Source of the DNA: Pseudomonas sp. TH43
Lineage (GTDB): Bacteria > Pseudomonadota > Gammaproteobacteria > Pseudomonadales > Pseudomonadaceae
NCBI RefSeq assembly: GCF_016650635.1
Contig: NZ_JAEKFI010000004.1
Coordinates: forward strand, 2,154,501 to 2,218,500
Length of the DNA: 64,000 bases
Direction of reading: 5' to 3'
Made by a program: the position numbers and the translations under genes. Shown one piece after another: positions 25,642 to 33,408 of the stretch (the stretch's first letter is position 1; the number at the start of each line of letters is the position of its first letter). The notes beneath the pieces were generated by a model. It worked only from the letters and a program-made list of their open reading frames with translations, was not told where the DNA came from and did no database searches.

Positions 25642-25731
25642 TGTGGGAGCGAGCCTGCTCGCGAAGAGGCCGGTAGATTCAACACCTGAGTTGACTGACC
25701 GGACGCCTTCGCGAGCAGGCTCGCTCCCACA
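25642..25731. repeat. REP/BIME-type inverted repeat
   Basis: Arms beginning TGTGGGAGCGAGCC at 25642 and ending GGCTCGCTCCCACA at 25731 are reverse complements. It separates the convergent parA and trxC genes. Confidence 0.9.
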
Positions 25732-25748
25732 ATTGGATTTGTGTTGGG

Positions 25749-26183
25749 TCAGATCCCCTGGCTACGCAGCCAGCTCATCAACTGCGGCAACGGAAACGCG
25801 CCACTCTGCCGCGCTACCTCCCGACCGTTCTTGAACAGAATCAGACTCGGAATCGAGCGAATCCCCAACTGCGCCGACAACTGCTGATTGGCCTCGCTGT
25901 CGAGCTTGGCCAACCGACACTTGCCCGCCAGTTGCGCCGCCGCCTGCTCGAACACCGGCGCAAACGACTTGCACGGCCCACACCAATCCGCCCAGACATC
26001 CACCAGCAACGGCAAATCACCCTTGATCTGGCTAGCGTAGTCGCCTTGCTTGAGTTCGAAGGGTTTGTTCAGCAGCACCGCAGATTTGCAGCGACCGCAC
26101 TTGGGTTGATCGGCGAGGCGCTCGGCGGGAATGCGGTTGAGGCCGTTGCAGGAGGGGCAGGGGATGAGGAGTGGGTCGGACAT
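25749..26183 (-). CDS. trxC: Thioredoxin 2, zinc-binding
   Basis: A 144-residue thiol-disulfide oxidoreductase of the cytosol. The N-terminal zinc ribbon is formed by Cys9-x2-Cys12 and Cys29-x2-Cys32, and the thioredoxin active site WCGPC is at residues 67-71. The extra zinc domain distinguishes TrxC from TrxA. TrxC is typically induced by oxidative stress; no OxyR site was identified by eye. Confidence 0.95.
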   Translation of the reverse strand: MSDPLLIPCPSCNGLNRIPAERLADQPKCGRCKSAVLLNKPFELKQGDYASQIKGDLPLLVDVWADWCGPCKSFAPVFEQAAAQLAGKCRLAKLDSEANQQLSAQLGIRSIPSLILFKNGREVARQSGAFPLPQLMSWLRSQGI

Positions 26184-26308
26184 GATCGAGTTCCAGTTAA
26201 GAGCGGATAACAGCTAATTGGAGACGTTTGCTGATATTTTCAATCGTGCAGTGTTCGACGTTGAACCTAGGCTGAGATGACTGGGCGCGGCCATTAGTCT
26301 GCCTATCG

Positions 26309-26327
26309 TTATCGCAACTTGCGATAA
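26309..26327. promoter_or_regulatory. Perfect palindrome, candidate HigA operator
   Basis: TTATCGCAA-C-TTGCGATAA is a perfect 9-1-9 inverted repeat 49 bp upstream of higB. An additional half site TGCGATAA lies at 26360-26367, directly before the higB ribosome site. This is the arrangement expected of an antitoxin that represses its own operon. Confidence 0.7.
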
Positions 26328-26376
26328 TTCTGGTTTGTGATTAACTCCCCATAGCAGAATGCGATAAGGATGTTGC

Positions 26377-26673
26377 ATGCATGTGTTCAGCGAAAAACCC
26401 ATTCGAGAGGCCAAGGAGCAGTGGCCGCAGGCAGCAAGCGCGTTGGCGCAGTGGTTTCGTCTGGCAAGCAGGACCTGTCCAAAGGACTTCTCGGCGATGA
26501 AATCGATATTTCCTGCAACTGACAAGGTGGGTGAATTTCACGTCTTCGACATCGGTGGTAACAAACTCAGGCTGATCGCCTTTGTCAGTTACCGGTCTCA
26601 GCGTCTCTACATAAAGCATGTAATGGATCACCGTGAACATGAGCGCGGTAAGTGGAAGGAGAAAAGCGTATGA
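26377..26673 (+). CDS. higB: HigB-type toxin (mRNA interferase)
   Basis: A 98-residue HigB/RelE-superfamily protein. Ribosome-associated toxins of this group cleave translated mRNA. The family core FDIGGNKLRLIAFVSYRSQRLYI is visible in parts at residues 57-80, followed by the typical KHVMDHREHERGKW tail. The ATG at 26377 follows AAGGA by six bases. Its stop overlaps the antitoxin start (ATGA), the toxin-first order characteristic of higBA. Confidence 0.9.
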   Translation: MHVFSEKPIREAKEQWPQAASALAQWFRLASRTCPKDFSAMKSIFPATDKVGEFHVFDIGGNKLRLIAFVSYRSQRLYIKHVMDHREHERGKWKEKSV

Positions 26674-27071
26674 ATGCTTTGATCAGAACGGTTGCCGAGC
26701 ACTGGGAGTTTGTTTCTCCATTGCTGCGCAAACCGAAGACCGAAGAGGACTACGACGCCCTGGTGCGGGCAGTCGACGAGTTGCTTGAGATGACCGGTGA
26801 TGACGAGTCGCATCCGTTGATGAGCTTGGTCGAGATCATCGGGGACTGGATCGAAGAGTGGGATCACACCCATCACCCGATGGCCCAAGCCAGTGGTGAA
26901 GAGGTTCTCGGCTACATGATGCGCGAACACGGCCTGACTCAGAGCGATCTGCCTGGCGTCGGAACGCAATCGGTCGTATCGGAAATCCTCAATGGCAAAC
27001 GCAAGCTCAACCTGCGCCAGATCCGCTGGCTGGCCGAGCGCTTCGGTGTGCCCGTAGACGTGTTTATCTAA
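26670..27071 (+). CDS. higA: HigA-type antitoxin, helix-turn-helix
   Basis: A 133-residue antitoxin. Residues 1-70 form the toxin-binding part (a helical region with DYDALVRAVDELLEMTGDD), and residues 75-130 carry an XRE-type helix-turn-helix ending LRQIRWLAERFGVPVDVFI. The ATG at 26670 overlaps the higB stop, with AAGGAG upstream. It should bind HigB and repress at the palindrome at 26309-26327. Confidence 0.9.
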   Translation: MNALIRTVAEHWEFVSPLLRKPKTEEDYDALVRAVDELLEMTGDDESHPLMSLVEIIGDWIEEWDHTHHPMAQASGEEVLGYMMREHGLTQSDLPGVGTQSVVSEILNGKRKLNLRQIRWLAERFGVPVDVFI

Positions 27072-27268
27072 GCCAGGCGTTTATCACTTGCAGTTGAGCC
27101 CCTGCGCCAGACACGTTGCTTCAACGCGGCGCTGGCATCGTGCAATTCGCGGCACGGCTGGGTGTTGGCGCTAAACCGGCGGGTCGACCAGGACAGGGCA
27201 ACGAGTTTCCAGAGAAACATCACCGCCGGTGCGATGAGCAGTCCGACGCCTTCCCCATCACGAAGTAC
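27068..27268 (-). pseudogene. Open-frame remnant, possibly a frameshifted tail of the upstream membrane protein
   Basis: On the minus strand the frame +1 to the membrane protein gene at 27258 stays open from 27268 to a TAG at 27068. It encodes a membrane-like segment (VGLLIAPAVMFLWKLVALSW) and a charged tail, without a convincing start or ribosome site. Loss of one base near the TGA at 27258-27260 would join it to the upstream gene. It may also be a chance open frame; it is 67 codons. Confidence 0.3.
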
Positions 27269-28445
27269 TCAAACGATCGGCCACCGGCCGACGTTGCCAC
27301 AGGCGTCTGATCAGGTTGATGCCGTAAGCAATGCACAGTCCGCCGCTGGCATATTCGATCCACGCCTGGGCGTTGCTGCGATCCACTTCAGGGTAAGACA
27401 GATGCGCGATGAACCATGAAAGCGCAAGCAATCCGCACATCACGGCGTTGCCGAGCCACTTTTCGTGTTCCTGGTAGCGCCAGCCCGCGTAGGTGTCAGG
27501 CAGACCTTCTACGTTGAGCACCCAGTCATACCAGCCCTTATCAACGTTGACGGTGATATGCACAATGACGGTCTGACCTTCTTTGAGGTGGTCGGTGATC
27601 TGTTGCCAAGCCGATGATTCGGCGTATATGCGTCTTTTGCCGATGGTCATTCCCACGTCCGGTGCCTTGCGGTAAACACCTTGAACCCGGTTGACCTTCT
27701 CACGGGGTCGATGCTTTTCCATGACCATGGGCAGCAAGCCTGTGATGGCAATGAAGAAGAAAGGGAAAAACCATTCCTTGGCGGTCAGCCACCCGAGGGC
27801 CATTGTCCAGAACAGCAACACGCTCGCCACAACAGCGCATGAGCCCAGCAATCGTCTGATGCAGGGCATGTGCTCATTCATCTCATAGGCGAGGCGGCGT
27901 CGCTCTTGTTTGGTGGTGCGCCGTTGGCCCAGGATCAGCGTCTCCTCGTCTTCGAGGCAGGGGCCTGGAATGCCGAACTTCCATTGAGCAGCCACTCTCT
28001 GGCTTGTTTCGACACGCAGTGCGAAGGCTTCGATGTGATAGTCGTCGTTCAAACGGATCACATACGCGCGCTTCTTGCCGCAGATGACCTCAGCGCGGTT
28101 GTTGCCTTCTTTTTTCAGGAATTTCAAGGCCAGTTCAGGTAGAAACACCGGCAGCTCGGCGATGCGGTCCATGCCAGTCTGGTCTTTCATGGTGCCGGTT
28201 TTTCGATGGCATCCGTTGATCAAGTGAACGTCGCGGTTGAACGTTTCCTTCGGATAGTAGAGAGCGAGTAAGCGTTGCTCCTCTATCGTTGCACAGCGCA
28301 ATGGCTCATTACGGCGGAGCGCATTCAGCCTGAATTGGCAGGCCCAGATACCTCCGATGTAAAAAAGCAATGAAAGCGCCTGGAACAGCGTGATGCCAAC
28401 GGAAAGCCAACCTGCCATGGAAACGTCCTTGTCCTGTTTTGCCAC
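27258..28445 (-). CDS. Multi-pass membrane protein of unknown function
   Basis: A 395-residue protein with one membrane segment near residues 12-36, a pair at about 203-250, and a pair at about 337-385. Between them are two soluble regions (40-200 and 255-335). The layout of soluble beta-rich domains between paired membrane segments is loosely reminiscent of IgaA-type envelope proteins, but I see no diagnostic motif and do not assign a function. Upstream is selO on the same strand with a 63-bp gap; downstream is the higBA pair, convergent. Confidence 0.6.
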   Translation of the reverse strand: MAKQDKDVSMAGWLSVGITLFQALSLLFYIGGIWACQFRLNALRRNEPLRCATIEEQRLLALYYPKETFNRDVHLINGCHRKTGTMKDQTGMDRIAELPVFLPELALKFLKKEGNNRAEVICGKKRAYVIRLNDDYHIEAFALRVETSQRVAAQWKFGIPGPCLEDEETLILGQRRTTKQERRRLAYEMNEHMPCIRRLLGSCAVVASVLLFWTMALGWLTAKEWFFPFFFIAITGLLPMVMEKHRPREKVNRVQGVYRKAPDVGMTIGKRRIYAESSAWQQITDHLKEGQTVIVHITVNVDKGWYDWVLNVEGLPDTYAGWRYQEHEKWLGNAVMCGLLALSWFIAHLSYPEVDRSNAQAWIEYASGGLCIAYGINLIRRLWQRRPVADRLSTS

Positions 28446-28508
28446 GATGTCCGATACGCAGCGGTATTTTCTGAAGCAGAAATGCCAGGTTTCGTCACAG
28501 ACACTGGA

Positions 28509-29972
28509 TTATGACGAACAACTGATCTCCAGATGCTTGCCCCACTCCGGTGGTCGCTCGGCATAACCCTCCATCCCTGGCTGCTCCTCAAACGGTTTGC
28601 TCAGCACCGCATGCAGCCGACGCACCTCCGAATAATCCCCCTGCTCAGCCGCATCGATGGCTTTTTGCGCCAGATAATTGCGCAGGATGTACAGCGGATT
28701 GACCGCATGCATCCGCGCTCGGCGCTGTTCCTGATCAGCATCACCATCGCGGGCAACCCGGGCAACGTAGCGTTCGCCCCAGGCATCAAAACCCTTGATG
28801 TCGACGAAGTCGTCACGCAAACGGGCGACGGATTTTTCTGCTGATTCCTCTCCGAGTCGGCGGAAAAACAGCGTGTAGTCGACGCCGCTGTTCTGCATCA
28901 GTTGCAGCAAGTCTTCCAGCAGTTTCTGGTCATCTTCTTCTGCGGTGGTGAAACCGAAGCGCCGGCGCATCAGGTCGAGGTAATGCGCTTGGAACAGTGG
29001 CAAGTACAAACCCAGAGTTTCGCGCAGCGCTTCAACACTGATGAACGGTGTCAGCGCCTGGGCCAGCGCGCTGAGGTTCCACTGACCGATCGGCACCTGA
29101 TTGCTGAACGAGTAACGGCCCTGATCATCCGAATGGTTACAGATGAAGTTGGCGTCGAAGTCGTCGAGGAAGGCGAACGGGCCGAAGTCGAAGGTGATGC
29201 CGAGGATCGACATGTTGTCGGTGTTCATCACGCCGTGGCAGAAGCCGTAGGCCTGCCACTTGGCGATCAGCTCGGCATTGCGCTCGACGATCTCGCGGAA
29301 CATCGCCAGATACGGTTCCGGCTGCTCCAGGCATTCCGGGAAGTGCATGGCCAACACGTGCTCGCCGAGTGCTTTCTGCTGCTCGGGGCGCTTGGTGTAG
29401 TAGAAATATTCGAAGTGGCCGAATCGGATGTGGCTCGGCGCCAGGCGCAGCACCATCGCCGCGCGTTCCTGTTTTTCGCGCCAGACCGGGGTGTCGGAGC
29501 CGATCACGCAGGCGGCGCGCGAGGAGGGAATGTTGAGTCCGTACAAAGCTTCGGAGGCGAGGAACTCACGGATCGACGAACGCAGCACTGCACGGCCATC
29601 GCCCATGCGCGAAAACGGCGTCTGCCCGGCGCCTTTGAGATGCAGGTCCCAATGCTCGCCAGCCGCGTTGTACACCTCGCCCAGCAGCAAACCGCGGCCA
29701 TCGCCCAGTTGCGGTGTATAGCCGCCGAACTGATGCCCGGAATAGACCATCGCCCGTGGCTCGGCATCGGCCCACAGCTTGTGGCCACCGAACAGTTCGG
29801 CGAATTCCCGGGTTTCGGCGGTTGCCGGGTCGAGATCGAGCAAAGCCATGGCCGCCGGGCTTGCCACTACCAGACGCGGGTTGTCGATCGGCTCGGGCAG
29901 CACGTGAGCGGAGAACGCATCGCCGAGGCGGGCGAAGCGATTATCGAAGGTCAGTTCGTCGAGGGCTTTCAC
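28509..29972 (-). CDS. selO: Protein adenylyltransferase SelO (YdiU family)
   Basis: A 487-residue pseudokinase-fold enzyme that transfers AMP from ATP to Ser, Thr or Tyr of proteins. Family signatures are intact: YSGHQFGGYTPQLGDGRGLLLGE in parts (about 82-104), HLKGAGQTPFSRMGDGRAVLRSS, and HGVMNTDNMSILG with the metal-binding residues. The C-terminus ends CSS, where eukaryotic SelO has selenocysteine. The GTG start at 29972 follows GGAG by seven bases. It lies 48 bp downstream of mscK on the same strand. Confidence 0.95.
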   Translation of the reverse strand: MKALDELTFDNRFARLGDAFSAHVLPEPIDNPRLVVASPAAMALLDLDPATAETREFAELFGGHKLWADAEPRAMVYSGHQFGGYTPQLGDGRGLLLGEVYNAAGEHWDLHLKGAGQTPFSRMGDGRAVLRSSIREFLASEALYGLNIPSSRAACVIGSDTPVWREKQERAAMVLRLAPSHIRFGHFEYFYYTKRPEQQKALGEHVLAMHFPECLEQPEPYLAMFREIVERNAELIAKWQAYGFCHGVMNTDNMSILGITFDFGPFAFLDDFDANFICNHSDDQGRYSFSNQVPIGQWNLSALAQALTPFISVEALRETLGLYLPLFQAHYLDLMRRRFGFTTAEEDDQKLLEDLLQLMQNSGVDYTLFFRRLGEESAEKSVARLRDDFVDIKGFDAWGERYVARVARDGDADQEQRRARMHAVNPLYILRNYLAQKAIDAAEQGDYSEVRRLHAVLSKPFEEQPGMEGYAERPPEWGKHLEISCSS

Positions 29973-29981
29973 GGGCCGGCT

Positions 29982-30009
29982 CCAGCAGAATGTCCGAGCA
30001 TTCTGCTGG
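29982..30009. other. Perfect hairpin between mscK and selO
   Basis: CCAGCAGAATG-TCCGAG-CATTCTGCTGG has an 11-bp perfect stem and 6-base loop. It fills most of the 48-bp gap and its proximal arm contains the GGAG proposed as the selO ribosome site, so it could limit selO translation or act as an attenuating hairpin. It lacks a T-run. Confidence 0.6.
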
Positions 30010-30020
30010 GTATAGGTCGG

Positions 30021-33000
30021 TTAGTCGAGTTTGGCCGGCGGCGGTTCTTGCGGCGGTTTTTGCTCGTCGGGCACCGCGACGATGGTTTTCGTCTCTGCTT
30101 CGACCGGCACCAACTTGTATTCCTGGCCGTGCAGGTTCTTCAGGTAAACCTCCATCTGGCGGAAGGAGATGTTGATGTGCTGCTTCTTGAACTCACGGTT
30201 GATGAAGCGGTTGACCTCGTCGATCACCGGATTGCGGTCACCGAGGTCGCGCACGTGCATGCGCAATTCATGGTCGAGGGTGCTTTCACCGAAGTTGAGG
30301 AAGTACACGTGCGGCTCGGGTTCCTTGAGCACGCGCGGGTTCTCGCGGGCGGCCTTGAGCAGCAGCTCTTTGACCAGATCGAGATCCGAACCGTAGTCGA
30401 CCCCCAGTTTCAGCGTCACGCGGGTAATGGTGTCGGTCAGCGACCAGTTGATCAGTTGCCCGGTAATGAACGTCTTGTTCGGGACAATGATGTCCTTGCG
30501 ATCAAAGTCGGTGATGGTCGTCGCGCGGATGCGGATCTTGCTCACCGTGCCCGAGAGGTTGCCGATGGTGATGGTGTCGCCGATGCGTACCGGGCGCTCG
30601 AAGAGAATCATGATGCCGGAGATGAAGTTGGCGAAGATCTCCTGCATACCGAAACCGAGGCCGACCGACAGCGCCGCCACCAGCCATTGCAACTTGTCCC
30701 AACTGACGCCGAGGGTCGACAGGGTCGAGACGAAACCGACACCGGCGATCACATAGGACAGCAACGTCGTGGTCGCATAGGCACTGCCTTGCGCCAGATT
30801 GAGCTTGGACAGCACAAACACTTCAAGCAGGCCCGGCAAGTTGCGTGCGAGGGCGAAGGTGATGCCGATGATGATCAGCGCGCCGAGCATGTCGCCAATG
30901 CTGATCGGCACCATGCTCATGTTGGCGCCGGTGCCGCTGGTGTATTCGTAGAGGGTGATGTTGTCGAGGTACGAGAACACTGAAATCAGATCTGACCAGA
31001 CCCAGTACAGCGCGGCGATGAAACCGCCGAGCAAGGCCAGACGGATCAGGCGCAGAGACTGTTCATTGACCTTTTCGATGTCCAGGGTTGGCTCTTCGAT
31101 TACCGCCTCGCCATCGCCGGCCTCTTTTGCTGCCTGACGTTTGGCCAGGGCGCGTTGATAGGCCAGGCGCCGTGCCGCGACCGCGAGACCGCGGACGAAA
31201 GTGGCTTCGATCACCAGCCAGAACATCAGCAGGTAGAGGGTGTTGATCAAGCGGTCGCTGAGTTTCAGTGCCGTGTAGTAGTAGCCGAAGCACACCGCAA
31301 CGAACAGCGCGATGGGCAGCAAGGTGAACATTACGCCCACCGCTTTACGGAACAGCGAGGCGTTTTCGTGGGCCGGGCTACTGATCAGCAGGCGACTGAG
31401 CAGCCACGCCATCAGGGCGTAGCAAATCAGCACTACCGGCATGCCCAATACGTCGTCTGCCAATGCTGCCGGTTGCAATTCGGCCACTGCGACCACGGCC
31501 ACCAGCGCCAGAACCACCAGCCCCAGTCGACGCACCCAGCCCTGGAGAAATTCGACCTGGGGTTTTTCCCAGCGGAAGTGCAGTTCTGCCACGCCACCCG
31601 GCGCCAGAATCCGGTAGGCGGTGTAGAACACCAGCCACGCCTGCCCCATTTGCAGCAGTGCCGCGCCCATGTTGGCGTTCTGCCCTCGGGCGTCGATCTG
31701 CAAGGCCAGACCACACAGCGCCAGACCCAGCGCCACCGGCATCGCCAGCAGAATGTTGATCAGGATCGCCTGCGGCGTGTGCCACTGACTGTCGCGCTTG
31801 AAGTGACCGATGTCCTGGTGAACCTTGTTGAGTTTCCCGTAGAGACTTTTGCGCCGCCACAGCAGTGCACCGATCAGCAGTGCCAGTGGCAGGAACAGCA
31901 GCGGTCGCTGGATCAGGCCGTCGGTCAGTTCGCTCAGGCTCGAGGCCCACGGCAGGGTGTCGACCTGACGCTTGAGGCGCTCCGGCACACCGCGCATCCA
32001 TTCGATGTCCAGCGGCTTGTTGCTGGGAATCCAGAACATCTGCTCATCGAGGGTCGCGCGCAGACTTTGCGCAGTGCTCAGCAGTTGCTTCTGGTTCAGT
32101 TGCAGGGTGATCGATTCGTTGAGTACCGCGCTCAGCTCGCGGTTCAGCCGCTCGAGCAAGTCAGCGCGGGTATTGGCCAGATCCAGCAGGCTTTTGCGCA
32201 GTTGCGGGGTGACTTGTTCCGGCGGTTGTGTGGCGAGCAGGTTGTCGACGTAGGTCGAAGGATTGCTGAGCAATTCACGCTGCTGGCTGACTTCGAACTG
32301 ATACAGACGAATGTCGGCGATCTGGTCCGCCAGGTCGCGGTCGACCTTGAGGCGCGGCAGGGCTTGTTTCTGTTTGTAGAGAATCTTCGACAGCAGCAGG
32401 CTGCCCTTGAGCACGTTGATCTGCTCGTCCAGAGCGGAATCGCTTTGGGTCAGGCTGTCGAGTTGTTGTTTGGTTTGCAGGTTCTGCTGGGTGACTTCGT
32501 TGAGCCGGTCAGTGCTTTTCAGCAGGTAGTCGGAGAGCTTGAGGTTGGCCGTGCTTTCGCTGGCGAGCAGGCTGCTGCCGCCGGCCTTTTGCGCTTCGAT
32601 CGACTGTTGGGTAACGGTTTCCTGCGACTGCGCCAGACGCTTCTGGTTGATCAGGGTTTGCAGTTCCTGAATCTCGCGGTCGAGGCGATCGGATTTCTCC
32701 GAGAGCACGTCATGCTGGGAGTTGCCCAGATCCTGCAACTGGCTGTTGCCGGCCAGTTCCTGACGGCGCAACGGGATCAGCGCGTTCAGTGCCGCCAGTT
32801 CGGCGTTCAATTGGTCGCGTTGCTCGGCGCTGACGGTCTTGCCCGCGTCCTTGCCGGACTTGAGGATGTTGTTGATCTGCTGGATGCGCGTCTGGCTGGC
32901 GGAAATTTCCGCCTGGGCGCGCTCGGGGCGCGTTTGCGCGGTGATGATCAGGCTGTTGGCGTCGGCCAGGGCCTTTTGCAGATCACTTTGCTGAGTGGAG

Positions 33001-33374
33001 CGATCGGTGAGGATTTGCTCCAGTTGCTGGATTGATTCCCTGGGGAAGCGCTGCGCCACCGGCACCACGCTGCTGGCCTTGAGGCGCGTCAGCTCGCGGG
33101 CGTTTTCAATCGTCTGCTTGGGTGCGGTGGCCAGTTGCTGCTTGAGGTCGACCAGCTTCTGCTCGTAATCATTCTTGTTGTTGAGCTGGTTGAGCGTGTT
33201 CTGCAGAACGGTTTGCAGGGTCTTTTTATCAGCGTCCGGCAGTTTGCTGTCGGCGAGTTTGTCCAGACTGGCCTGCACGGCTTCGCTGGACGGTGGTTCG
33301 GCGGCGTAAAGCGGGCCGACAGTAAGACTCAGGCCCAGCAGGGCCGCAGCAAAAAAGGAGCGCAGGGTAGGCAT
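30021..33374 (-). CDS. mscK: Mechanosensitive channel MscK/KefA family
   Basis: A 1117-residue inner-membrane channel that opens on membrane tension during osmotic downshift. It has a signal peptide (MPTLRSFFAAALLGLSL), a long periplasmic coiled-coil region (about 30-480), some eleven membrane segments, and a C-terminal MscS core with the pore helix and beta domain (VGLGFGMQEIFANFISGIMI, RPVRIGDTITIGNLSGTV). The ATG at 33374 is chosen because it gives a proper signal peptide; the frame is open further upstream to 33812 but overlaps the antiporter gene. The length matches E. coli MscK. Confidence 0.92.
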   Translation of the reverse strand: MPTLRSFFAAALLGLSLTVGPLYAAEPPSSEAVQASLDKLADSKLPDADKKTLQTVLQNTLNQLNNKNDYEQKLVDLKQQLATAPKQTIENARELTRLKASSVVPVAQRFPRESIQQLEQILTDRSTQQSDLQKALADANSLIITAQTRPERAQAEISASQTRIQQINNILKSGKDAGKTVSAEQRDQLNAELAALNALIPLRRQELAGNSQLQDLGNSQHDVLSEKSDRLDREIQELQTLINQKRLAQSQETVTQQSIEAQKAGGSSLLASESTANLKLSDYLLKSTDRLNEVTQQNLQTKQQLDSLTQSDSALDEQINVLKGSLLLSKILYKQKQALPRLKVDRDLADQIADIRLYQFEVSQQRELLSNPSTYVDNLLATQPPEQVTPQLRKSLLDLANTRADLLERLNRELSAVLNESITLQLNQKQLLSTAQSLRATLDEQMFWIPSNKPLDIEWMRGVPERLKRQVDTLPWASSLSELTDGLIQRPLLFLPLALLIGALLWRRKSLYGKLNKVHQDIGHFKRDSQWHTPQAILINILLAMPVALGLALCGLALQIDARGQNANMGAALLQMGQAWLVFYTAYRILAPGGVAELHFRWEKPQVEFLQGWVRRLGLVVLALVAVVAVAELQPAALADDVLGMPVVLICYALMAWLLSRLLISSPAHENASLFRKAVGVMFTLLPIALFVAVCFGYYYTALKLSDRLINTLYLLMFWLVIEATFVRGLAVAARRLAYQRALAKRQAAKEAGDGEAVIEEPTLDIEKVNEQSLRLIRLALLGGFIAALYWVWSDLISVFSYLDNITLYEYTSGTGANMSMVPISIGDMLGALIIIGITFALARNLPGLLEVFVLSKLNLAQGSAYATTTLLSYVIAGVGFVSTLSTLGVSWDKLQWLVAALSVGLGFGMQEIFANFISGIMILFERPVRIGDTITIGNLSGTVSKIRIRATTITDFDRKDIIVPNKTFITGQLINWSLTDTITRVTLKLGVDYGSDLDLVKELLLKAARENPRVLKEPEPHVYFLNFGESTLDHELRMHVRDLGDRNPVIDEVNRFINREFKKQHINISFRQMEVYLKNLHGQEYKLVPVEAETKTIVAVPDEQKPPQEPPPAKLD

Positions 33375-33408
33375 AGAGACCGGTCGAGCAAGTGAGAGTG
33401 GACGCAGT

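Noticed and set aside
28902..33035. Open frames of 693 and 626 codons on the plus strand opposite selO and mscK
   Set aside because: They are shadows of the well-supported minus-strand genes, with no ribosome sites or motifs.
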